From: Ricordea florida
Taxonomy: Eukaryota; Cnidaria; Anthozoa; Corallimorpharia; Ricordeidae
Assembly: GCA_949710005.1 (NCBI GenBank)
Contig: OX453276.1
Location: 3,873,201 to 3,937,200, forward strand
Direction: 5' to 3'
DNA: 64,000 nt
This document shows, piece by piece, positions 11,338-19,953 of this stretch. Position numbers and translations under genes: made by a program. Every line of letters starts with the position of its first letter. The stretch's first letter is position 1. The notes beneath the pieces were generated by a model, which had not been told where the DNA came from, did not search any database, and saw only the letters and a list, made by a program, of their open reading frames with translations.

Positions 11338-11875
11338 ATTCAACAGGAGTTTAACATCGCAGGGGCAAGAACAGCTGACACACACTGATCACATTATTTG
11401 TTAAGACTGATAATGATTCACCCCTGCTTAAATATCATGTGATTATATAAATTTAAAGGATCGAAACGAAGTAAATAAATTGATGCAATCGTATGCTCTT
11501 TGTTTGTTTACTTCCGAGTCATTCTCCCCGATACACTCCCTTCTAATCTCCATTTCCTTCGTAATTCTTTTAATTTGTCTTGACCTCAGGGCCAAGCGAA
11601 TTGTCAAACAAACAAAGGTTCTATCGCTTTCTTGAATCAAACTTCCGTTTAAGACGTACTTCTCATGTTATGTTATGAACGAAAACACCGAGCAATGCCC
11701 GGCCGCAGGTGATCAAGTGCATTATAGACCAGCGAATGTTCGCGCGCTAATTGGTAAAATTTCATCATTGATAGGAGCATAGACGTATATAACAAAAAAA
11801 AAAGAAAACTGTAAAGTGTGTAATTGTAAGTAACTGTAAGTGTAAGTAAGTATATAAGTAGTGTTGTAAGTATTG

Positions 11876-11908
11876 GAATAATAATAATAATGATAATAAT
11901 AATAATAA

Positions 11909-11939
<31 letters not shown>

Positions 11940-11960
11940 AAGAAAAATTATAATAATAAA
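11876..11960. repeat. AAT/AAG microsatellite
   Basis: Runs of ATA/AAT trinucleotides pass directly into about 12 AAG units. Confidence 0.9.
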
Positions 11961-12468
11961 TAGACGTATATAACCCTTTCTTATGCTTTACTTGAAGCTA
12001 ACAGCTTTCGAATTGGGAAATTTCAAAACAGAAAGTGTATTTAAAGACATGTAAGAATTATTACATGTTTCACAGCGAACGCCAGACTGGGCGAGTCGCT
12101 CGGAGTCACATGTTCCACTCACCTTTCTCTTTTCAGACGAATTTCATTTCGGAAATTTCGATTCTCGCGGAACCCTCACACAGTGTACTTTGATTTTGGC
12201 ATTTAAATTTGTCGACCTAATCAGAATTTTAATATATTTTAAGATAGAATGACAATTCGTGCAGCACCTTTTTGCTATCTGCTATATATGGTCTGACCGG
12301 AAGTTGAATCGCCTCGTGGTAGTTCTCGTTTGCTTATTATTGTCAGGGTGCGGCTCCTGGAGCAAATAGGTTTTAGTCTTTGACAAGCTGACTCTCTCCA
12401 CCCTGAGAGTGGAGCATATGTATGGTAGGGTGTGCCTTGTCACATCAAGCTCATGTGACGCTACGTAC
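11961..12468. other. Intergenic / 5' flank of RHIM-TPR2
   Basis: No gene seen. The stretch is unique-looking non-coding sequence that probably includes the RHIM-TPR2 promoter. Confidence 0.4.
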
Positions 12469-12469
12469 G

Positions 12470-12479
12470 GGGATTACCC
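12470..12479. promoter_or_regulatory. NF-kB-like site upstream of RHIM-TPR2 (one mismatch)
   Basis: GGGATTACCC differs from the kB consensus at one position and lies 303 bases before the ATG. It is weaker than the sites of the other two intact paralogues. Confidence 0.3.
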
Positions 12480-12772
12480 TTTGCGACGATACATGATTTA
12501 AAATCCTATCGAACGTAAACATTGAAAGGTAGCTTATCTCGTTTCTGACTTGAATTATCGAAGGTAAGGGAGGGCGTTTCATATGAATCTCAAACAGAAA
12601 ACTTTAACGCCTACAACGAAACAATTTGAAGGGAGGAGTTCGAAAACGAAGCGGGTAAGATACAAAGGTGAGAAAAACTCAACCCTTTCTTGATACAGTT
12701 CGCGAAATCGTGCTGCTTTAGTGACGTTGCTGGAATTCACGATAGCCGTTTGAGCGAGAAAAGATGCTCTAA

Positions 12773-14467
12773 ATGGCGTTTATGGGAGGTAGTGTAATAG
12801 GAAAGGCTGTTGATGTACTGTTGCCAACAGGCAGGACTTGTGAAGGAAGCAATGGAAACGAACCGCTGTTCACTCACATACGGCATAAAATTCAGACAGA
12901 GTGTTTACAAATTGGAGATCACAACACAGTGACGATTGATTTCGCCGACCTTCCCGAAGAGAAACAGTTTTCCGATCACTTCACGACAGCTTCCGTGAAC
13001 AACCGAATCGTTTTTCGCGTTCTACGAAGGAATGGCTCCGAAGAGGAACTGGTTTTGATTAATGATGGGAATGTGAAGACTCAAACAGTTGACATACAAG
13101 CCGACTTTGTTAGAATAATTCCGTCTTCTTCTAGTGAATTGCAAGAGGAGATGCAAATTGAAACCGAAGTGGATTCCCGAGTTCTTGTCCAGATCGGCAA
13201 CAATAATCATATGGTGATATCTTCTGGAGTTTACCCGAATACCTTCGGCGATTCTCGCCCTGTGCTTCGTTTCCTTCGGCAATTACCGATAGATCCCGTT
13301 CCTTGTTGTGGTTCCAAGAGCGATTTCCCAAACCCCGAGAAAGATTATTTGGTGGCGTTCGAAGTAAATGAGACGCATCCACCAATAATAGCAACTGATT
13401 ATGACCTAAAAGGGACGCTTACCACCTCAAATTCCAAGGATTTGGAATTGGTAGTTTACGTTAAACGATGCGCAAATGATGGACAGACAGAAAACAATGG
13501 TTTTCTGTTGCAAAAGGTCACTTCACTGGCGGGAGTTCACGAATTTTGGTTTCGTTTTTTGGAACCTAAAACTCGGTATTTTATCAGATTTTCACTCTTG
13601 ATACAAACTGCTCTACAGACGGAGAATGAACTGCTTGATGAATTAACTGTTTCAGTTGAAACCTGCGCCTCAAAAACAAGGCACAAAACTTACAAACACA
13701 GAAAAAAACAAAGAAAACCAGCGGAAATAAACAAAACTTTACAAGAAGTCCCCTTCCGGGTAAAAGTCGAAGTACAAGATTCACTTCCGGAGCAAGTAAA
13801 TGTCCAATCAGCTGAGTTGGATGATTTCTTCGAATGCTGCAATGGCTTCATGGAGATGTTACTAGAACTTCGGAATAATGGTGAATGGGACAAGTTAGAT
13901 GATGAAGTGACACGGTTGCTGGACGAATGCACAGACATAAATATTCGGATTGCCATTATGTTGGAACAGGGAATGACTGCCTGCTGTCGAGGTGAACCGG
14001 AAGTCGCAGAGGCGTTAATCCGGAAAGCGTCCGTGATCTTTTCCAAGGCATCTCCGGAACTGAAACCCCTCTTGAAGGGCCGTGCCAGTTCTTACTTAGC
14101 GGCGATTTATCGAAGGGGTAACATGAAACTCGGCAGAGCACAGAAATGCATCGAGTCCGCAAAAAACTTTTTGAGACATAAGGGTTTTGTTCATGATTTA
14201 GGATTTGTTGCATATGAAGAAGGATGCCTGCTTCTTAGGTTTGGTCGCAAACGTTGTTCCTTGAAGAAAGCAATGGAATGTTTTGATCTATGCCATGAGC
14301 TTTGCTCAAGAGGCACCCAAATCAACTCGGCATTGCAAAAGCATCATTTATCCATGGTAGATGAAAAACGCCAAGCTGTCTTACGACTGTTGTGGAGCGA
14401 GCGTTCTGGGGATGCGGGAAAGATGACCAAGAATCAACGCCAGGATCAAGAACCGATTCAAGGATAG
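12773..14467 (+). CDS. RHIM-TPR2: two RHIM-like motifs, shortened TPR-like region
   Basis: 564-residue single-exon protein. The ATG follows an in-frame TAA directly. It has two RHIM-like cores: CLQIGDHNTVTI at 44-55 and VLVQIGNNNHMVI at 137-149. The second is the best RHIM match in the window, with V-Q-I-G-x-x-N-x-M intact. A strand-rich domain (about 162-300, SRPVLRF to TVSVET) aligns with RHIM-TPR1, followed by a basic linker (302-320) and helical repeats from about 355 to 535. The helical region stops where RHIM-TPR1 continues for roughly 100 more residues; the divergent tail (from about 528) and the duplication of this 3' end just downstream suggest a rearranged terminus. Probably a signalling adaptor able to join two amyloid stacks or to nucleate more strongly; that role is inference. 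Confidence 0.85.
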   Translation: MAFMGGSVIGKAVDVLLPTGRTCEGSNGNEPLFTHIRHKIQTECLQIGDHNTVTIDFADLPEEKQFSDHFTTASVNNRIVFRVLRRNGSEEELVLINDGNVKTQTVDIQADFVRIIPSSSSELQEEMQIETEVDSRVLVQIGNNNHMVISSGVYPNTFGDSRPVLRFLRQLPIDPVPCCGSKSDFPNPEKDYLVAFEVNETHPPIIATDYDLKGTLTTSNSKDLELVVYVKRCANDGQTENNGFLLQKVTSLAGVHEFWFRFLEPKTRYFIRFSLLIQTALQTENELLDELTVSVETCASKTRHKTYKHRKKQRKPAEINKTLQEVPFRVKVEVQDSLPEQVNVQSAELDDFFECCNGFMEMLLELRNNGEWDKLDDEVTRLLDECTDINIRIAIMLEQGMTACCRGEPEVAEALIRKASVIFSKASPELKPLLKGRASSYLAAIYRRGNMKLGRAQKCIESAKNFLRHKGFVHDLGFVAYEEGCLLLRFGRKRCSLKKAMECFDLCHELCSRGTQINSALQKHHLSMVDEKRQAVLRLLWSERSGDAGKMTKNQRQDQEPIQG

Positions 14468-15024
14468 AATTACGAGAATAAAAACACGAGTCCTTCGTCT
14501 AGAGGAGCGAAAATATTGTTTACAAAACAGACCTTGGATTTTTTTCTCGCAAATTAAAAATATGTAATAATATATTTAACTTTAAGGTGAAAAAACGTAA
14601 AAAAAATGATCGAGTCCTTTGATTGCGAGAGCGAAAATGACAAGAGAGACGTTTAACGGGAATGTTTAACGGAATGGATCTTCGGACCCTCCCCTCAACC
14701 GGACTTGTCTATACTACAACAGTCTCCTACTACTCCACAACAGTCTTACGACTGTTGTGGAGCGAGCGTTCTGGGGATGCGGGAAAGATGACCAAGAATC
14801 AACGCCAGGATCAAGAACCGATTCAAGGATAGAATTACGAGAATAAAAACACGAGTCCTTCGTCTAGAGGAGCGAAAATATTGTTTACAAAACAGACCTT
14901 GGATTTTTTTCTCGCAAATTAAAAATATGTAATAATATATTTAACTTTAAGGTGAAAAAACGTAAAAAAAAATGAACGAGTCCTTTGATTGCGAGAGCGA
15001 AAATGACAAGAGAGACGTTTAACG
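14378..15024 (+). repeat. Direct duplication of the RHIM-TPR2 3' end with a palindrome at the junction
   Basis: About 281 bases from 14378 (last coding bases, stop and 3' flank) recur at 14743-15024 almost unchanged. The copies are about 365 bases apart. The second copy starts inside a perfect hairpin: CTCCACAACAGTC, TTAC, then its reverse complement (about 14734-14763). The near identity points to a recent event. Confidence 0.85.
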
Positions 15025-15133
15025 ATGCGTTTCCGTCAAGCGAAACCGTATATCAATATTGAACTTTCAATTATCAGAGTTTCACTAGTTTTGTTAGTAG
15101 AGGGGCGGACTTCTTCATAAATTCAGATAATAA

Positions 15134-15432
15134 GGGACGGACCATTAGAAAAGTGATGGTGGGGGGGGGGGTGGGGAATTTTCAGCTTGCACGAATTTTT
15201 TTTTTCGCTCACTGCTTGTGCAGGAATTTTTTTTCAGGTGAACCCCTCTGCACGAATTTTTTTTACTACGTGTGAAAAAGTCACAATTGGACTTTCCTTC
15301 TGCTTGAATTTTTTTCTTTACCTTCTTCTTTGCATGAATTTTTTTCTTGGCATTTTCCCTTGAATGATTTTTTTTTTGTTTTTTTCCGCACCCCCCCCCC
15401 CCCCCCTCATCACTTTTCTAATGGTCCGTCCC
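15134..15432. repeat. Harbinger-like MITE (GGGACGGACCATTAG ends, TAA target site)
   Basis: Inverted ends GGGACGGACCATTAG extend through AAAAGTGATGG into G/C homopolymer runs. TAA lies on both sides (15131-15133, 15433-15435), the target type of PIF/Harbinger elements. The interior has repeated GCATGAATTTTTTTC-like phrases and no gene. A sister copy at 58377-63226 is split by a LINE. Confidence 0.8.
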
Positions 15433-15435
15433 TAA

Positions 15436-16087
15436 TCAGCTCAAGCTGGCAGTTTTGACATCAGATTCCCCAAACTAACAAAGAAGGACAGGTGTATGGT
15501 ACTCAGTAAAGAGAATTCTTGATCCGCTTTTGCGATTGGAATAGTCAAGCCGCTATAGACTGTTCCAGGTGTTTTTTCACTGACTATCCCCTATATTTTG
15601 TAGTTATTTTTTGGACGTGTAAAAAACTGACTGGCAATGTAACGGCACCCTTTTATTGCTGTGCCATTTCTTTATGTGCTCATCGATCTCATTGAAAATT
15701 GCGAACAATAGTTTCTTAATTTTGCCCCGGAATCCTAGTAACTGAATACTGGTCCAAGCATTTTCACGCCAAAGTCCATTAAGATATTTATCACAATTAA
15801 AAGAATACTGCTTGATCATGATCACATGGCATTAAAAATTCAACAGTTTCAATGCATGATAAAAATTCCTTTTCCACGTGCAATGCACCAGTGCTTCTAA
15901 TATCTTTTCTCTAATATAAGCCATGGAAAAAAAATTAGAATGATTCTTTTTTCTCTGAGGAGCTTCGTAAATTTGCTTTGAAGTATGTGTAATGAAATGG
16001 TGACGTGTGACATTCGGGAATAATTTCACGCGCATTTTGTCCAAATTCTAATAATTTCCCCAGCCTTTTTATTCCTAATTTCACGAG
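15436..16087. other. Intergenic, no gene seen
   Basis: AT-rich. No coding, RNA or repeat signal that I can support. Confidence 0.4.
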
Positions 16088-16112
16088 TATACCGTTTGAA
16101 TTATTACCCATT

Positions 16113-16214
16113 AATATCATGGGTGACAAATTACTATCACATGTGAACTGAGTATAACTTAACGCCGAAATTTTCTGCGCCAAAATCAAGGAGTAATTTG
16201 TCACCCATGATATT
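16113..16214. repeat. Small MITE with AATATCATGGGTGACAAATT ends
   Basis: AATATCATGGGTGACAAATT at the left is inverted at the right, with 102 bp in total. A longer copy with more interior sequence sits at the matching position in copy B (about 49191-49342). Confidence 0.7.
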
Positions 16215-16538
16215 TTGAAAAGAGTACTGATCTGTGGATTGACTCAGGTTTTAGCTTCTGTTCTGGACTTTTCTTGCACCCAGTGTGGTCGTCGCTTATT
16301 GGAGAGTTGACTTTAAAGTGCATATGAAACGAAATTATATCATTCCTCCAAATTATGATTTTGTGTACTTCATGTTCTCTGTTTACCATTATCAAAATCC
16401 GTTTGCCTTGATCGACAATAAAACTGATAATTTTCGACTCTGAAAGTTGGTCTCCCGAGTTTAAATTTTGCGACATTTCCCGCGCGGCCAGAAAGGTGTG
16501 AGTGACGTCATTAGTTGTGTAGCAAGCGGTGAGGAAAC

Positions 16539-18085
16539 ATGGCGGAGAGTGGGAAAAAGAGAGTATCCGGAAAGTTTTGCGTGGCTGGTGGCCCTGGAAG
16601 AATTAGTTGTACAAATAGTAGCTTGAAACCAGGGATTTCGATGCACCTCTTTCCATCCCAAGATGTTTTAAGGAAGCAATGGACAAAATTCGTCCAAAAA
16701 CACAGGCCTGATTTTAAGCCATCGAAAACTTCAGTGTTGTGTTCGGTGCATTTTGCACCAGAGTGTTTTTCGCGAAGGCTCGATATTGCTGGTAACAGCT
16801 CAGATGTCTCTACTAGTAGACGACTGGAAAAGGGATCGGTACCGACCATTGATGTAACTATCAGCGAGCCAAACACACCATCTTTAACAAGTCGGGAGCG
16901 AAGGAAGGTGAGTGGTTTGGTTTGCACTACTAAGCGTCCTAGTCAACTTAAAGAGCTTAAATTCCATCTTGTTTTTCATGCAGTAATGAGAACTGAAATG
17001 ATTTACCATAACTCTTGGCCACATACTTTCTGAAACCTTTTTTTTACGGCAGCTTGCGCTATAAATTTTCTGACACTCCAGAGGCAAACATTGATTGTAG
17101 CATGGGTATTGAAACTCCTGCCACTGTACCTGGACAAAGAGTTTTTCTATCAACTGCAGATGAGACACCAGTTCCATCACTTGGGCCACCAAGTGCTCCC
17201 TTGTGTGGCAAGTGTTACAGACTAAGCAAGAGTGTGAGGCGCCTTCAGAAACAGAATAGCTTCCTGAAGAAAAGGAACAGAGAGCTGACAGATCAATTGA
17301 AACATGTGCGTAATATAAAATGCTATCATCCTTTATGAACGTAATTGTTATTTTTGTGTGCTGCCCCTGCATCACAGACAGGGGTTGGGTGTGTTGATGA
17401 TTGTCTGATTGTCATTTTTTTAGGTTCATGTAGATGATAGCACTGAAGGTTCTCAAGATGAGCTTGAGATTGACAGGACTGAGAAACCAATATTACCTTC
17501 ACCCTTGAAGAGCTCATCTGAGGGACATACAGAAACAGAAGCAGAAGCAGACACGAGATCCCAACTGGTCCTCCCAAGGAGAAGAGGCGGAGGATAATAC
17601 CGCTGATGATGATAATGATAACAACGACCTACGAGATGGTAAAGTGAGGTATGTCATTTTTGAGAAGGCCATGGCCCACATATCGTGTGTGTGCAATATA
17701 CTGTTTATTTTTCCTGTGCCTTCCACATTACAATCACGTGTCAAAATGTGTAGACAATTGTTGAGATAAGTCTCTCTGCCATAATTACAGGGTGGAACGT
17801 GACACACCAGTTCAGGATGAGCCAAAGTTCTTGGTGTTCTATGGTATGCTTCTCAGCCTTTTCACCATGTTCTGTTTTCGTTGCAAAAGTGGAAAGCCAA
17901 CATTGGAGATGAAACAAAATGGGACAATGGTGACTGTGCTACAGCACTGCAGGAATTGCGAGGGTCAACCCTTCACTTGGAGGAGCCAGCCCTTTGTCTT
18001 AGGGAGGTACCCAGCTGGGAACGTTCTACTTAGTTTTGCGGTGCTGATGGCTGGGGCATCTATAAGCAAAGTTCTGCAGACATGA
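16539..18085 (+). pseudogene. THAP-domain transposase-like gene, frameshifted and truncated
   Basis: Exon 1 (16539-16907) encodes a C2CH THAP zinc-finger DNA-binding domain: KFCVAGGPGRISC, later LFPSQ and SVLCSVHFAPECF. Exon 2 (17084-17305) encodes a coiled coil (RRLQKQNSFLKKRNREL). Exon 3 is about 17424-17648 and exon 4 is 17791-18085, with a CFRCKSGKP and HCRNC cysteine pair and a QPFxLGRYPAGN segment. The splice sites fit GT-AG, but exon 3 needs a one-base frame change between its start (stop at about 17595) and its acidic end, which joins exon 4 in phase. The product ends soon after exon 4 begins to resemble a transposase core, and no catalytic DDE residues follow. It is probably a decayed transposase of the enclosing element. 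Confidence 0.6.
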
Positions 18086-18515
18086 TGAAGTCAGGCATAA
18101 TAATAATTATTTATGAGAGGGCTGTCACTAAGCGCTGGGGCCGGGGACTGAGGATTTCCCGTCAGCTGCAATAAGCATGACCCCTGACTAGTTTCACAGG
18201 AAAGAGAAGGAAAATAGAACCAAAAGAAATTTACTTCTTAGCTGTTCAATTCCCTGCTTACACTGTACTAATTGCATATAACCGGCAACATGAGATCTTA
18301 GTGCCAGCCCTGAATATACCATTTATAAAGAGATTGTTTTCAGCATTCATATTATAAACAATACTGATGCATTTAACTGGAACATGTAATGTTATTCAAT
18401 AAATAATAATATAATCCAACTTCTTCAATTAATTTATCTTTGTAAGTACTGTTTTGCTAACATAATATTATTGTCCTAAGTGCAGAGCAAAATAGCTTTG
18501 CCAGGGTAGGTTTGC

Positions 18516-19616
18516 TTAGCTCCTGTCCTCAGCTGAAGTATACCCTGTAGTATGGTGACTAGTAAATCTGGATCTGACGTTGTGGTAAATGCAAGCTGGT
18601 AATGGTCTACAGTTGTCCCAGCCTAGATAACCAAAGATCCAGCGAATAAGCCATCTGTAAGCGGTAGCTCTGAGAAACCTGAAGTGCACAGAAGAGAAAA
18701 AAAGAGTTATTCTATATGTATTTAACAGTCGTGATTACATGAAAATAAAACATTCCTTGAAGTGAGTATAAATTTAGAAAGCCTGCGAGCAGAGTCACTT
18801 TGATCTTACTGACCTCGGCTCATATCTAAGAATAATTGACGCATGCTAGTAGGTAAAATGAAAGAGCCAAATCCTACAACTCGATCCACGTCAAAAACAC
18901 AACATTTATATCCTTACTCGTTTTCTGAAGTGTTGCCCCTACGTCGGTACGTTCTTCCATCTTTCCCTTTAAGAAGAGGTGCCACTTGTGTAAGAACTGC
19001 TCTGTTCGTAAGTGCAATGAAGTCCGGGTGCTGGGTAATACATGTGAACTGTTCAATAGTGCCATCAAACACAAGCTTTCCAATGGCGCAATCGACTTCC
19101 TTGCAGCATCTAAACTCCCGTGCGGACTCCAATGCAGCGTCATAGCAATGGTTACAGGAACACCTAAAGTAGTCATTTCAGACACGGAATCCATAAGATG
19201 AATAACCATTTACGCCGAGGGCTTCACACACAGACATGGGCCGTGCATGCTTCATACATGCAGTTCGTCGAACAGTCCTCTGTCGAGCTCAGTCGAGGCA
19301 AAAAAAAAAGAAAACGGAGAATGACTTAAATCTAGCTGTTCGATTTACAATAAAAACAAAACTTTCAGACATACCAGTTGCCGACTGGGATCGTTTTCTC
19401 GAATCGCTGTTCCAAAGTTGCTGGAATTATTCCATCTTCATCGGCTTCATCATTCTCATCGAGGCCATCAAGAGAATCCTCGATCGTCGCCAAAGGTTCG
19501 TTCTGGTACGGTGCAATAGAGTCTGTTATGGCTCCTACATCTGAATCACTGCCTTCTGAGTATTCTGTTTCATCTTCAGAAGAGGATGACGAAAAATTCT
19601 CATCGCTTTCAGCCAT
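18516..19616 (-). CDS. P2X7 ballast-domain-like cysteine protein (three exons)
   Basis: Exons on the minus strand: 19616-19375, 19163-18918, 18678-18516. Donors (G|GTATGT, GA|GTAAGG) and acceptors (TTTAG, TTCAG) keep phase exactly and give 216 residues. The N-terminus is Ser/Glu/Asp-rich. The rest matches the intracellular zinc-binding 'ballast' domain of P2X7 receptors (Pfam P2RX7_C): WCSCNHC at 81-87, FRCCKEVDC at 98-106, CITQHPDF at 122-129, ATAYRWLIRWIFGYLG at 167-182 and RPLPACI at 187-193. There is no P2X channel or membrane segment. It lies wholly inside the TTAA-flanked transposon and is transcribed against the THAP gene. In cnidarians this domain is common outside receptors; its role here is unknown. 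Confidence 0.75.
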
Positions 19617-19894
19617 GTTGATCCACAGTATTTCAAGTTTACACGGTAACTCGTGTTTATGACAGGAAATGCACAAGAGAGCAACACAACTAATGACGTC
19701 ATCGGGAATCAACTGGAGCCCAGGCCCTTGTCGCACGTTTTGGCCTAAATACGTGTAACTTCTATCGAAAAAAAAAATATGTCGCGCCGTCCCACAGAAC
19801 TTATTTTGCTCTCAAATTGTTTATTTTTCTGATGAGGTTTTCGATTTAAGAAAAAAAAGAGGGGTTTAAATTTCGTTTCATATGCACTTTAAAG

Positions 19895-19904
19895 GGGAAA
19901 TCCC
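19895..19904. promoter_or_regulatory. NF-kB-type site upstream of RHIM-TPR3
   Basis: GGGAAATCCC is a perfect kB decamer 59 bases before the ATG at 19954. It is conserved in copy B at 49403-49412. The transposon at 16317-19888 ends 6 bases upstream, so it left this site next to the gene but displaced everything further upstream. Confidence 0.5.
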
Positions 19905-19953
19905 TCATTCCTGCTTTTATTTTACCTTACGTGGATTTCTTATCACTTACAAG

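Larger units (their letters stand above)
16317..19888 (+). mobile_element. THAP-encoding, TTAA-flanked DNA transposon (Kolobok-like)
   Basis: The termini are perfect 20 bp inverted repeats AGTGCATATGAAACGAAATT, flanked by TTAA at 16313-16316 and 19889-19892. The duplicated locus has the empty site: one TTAA at 49397-49400 with matching flanks on both sides. TTAA targets plus a THAP-domain protein fit the Kolobok superfamily. An 8 bp CTTTAAAG duplication with shorter repeats cannot be excluded, and P-element-like or hAT elements would fit that reading. Cargo: a THAP gene (plus strand, damaged) and a P2X7-ballast-like gene (minus strand, apparently intact). Confidence 0.85.

Noticed and set aside
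16539-18085. A single-copy host THAP transcription factor
   Set aside because: It lies inside a TIR element with an empty paralogous site and has a frame break, so a transposase relic is the simpler reading.
19882-19953. N-terminal 24 residues of RHIM-TPR3 from the upstream ATG
   Set aside because: The ATG is made by the transposon end and the copy B equivalent differs; homology starts at ATG 19954.
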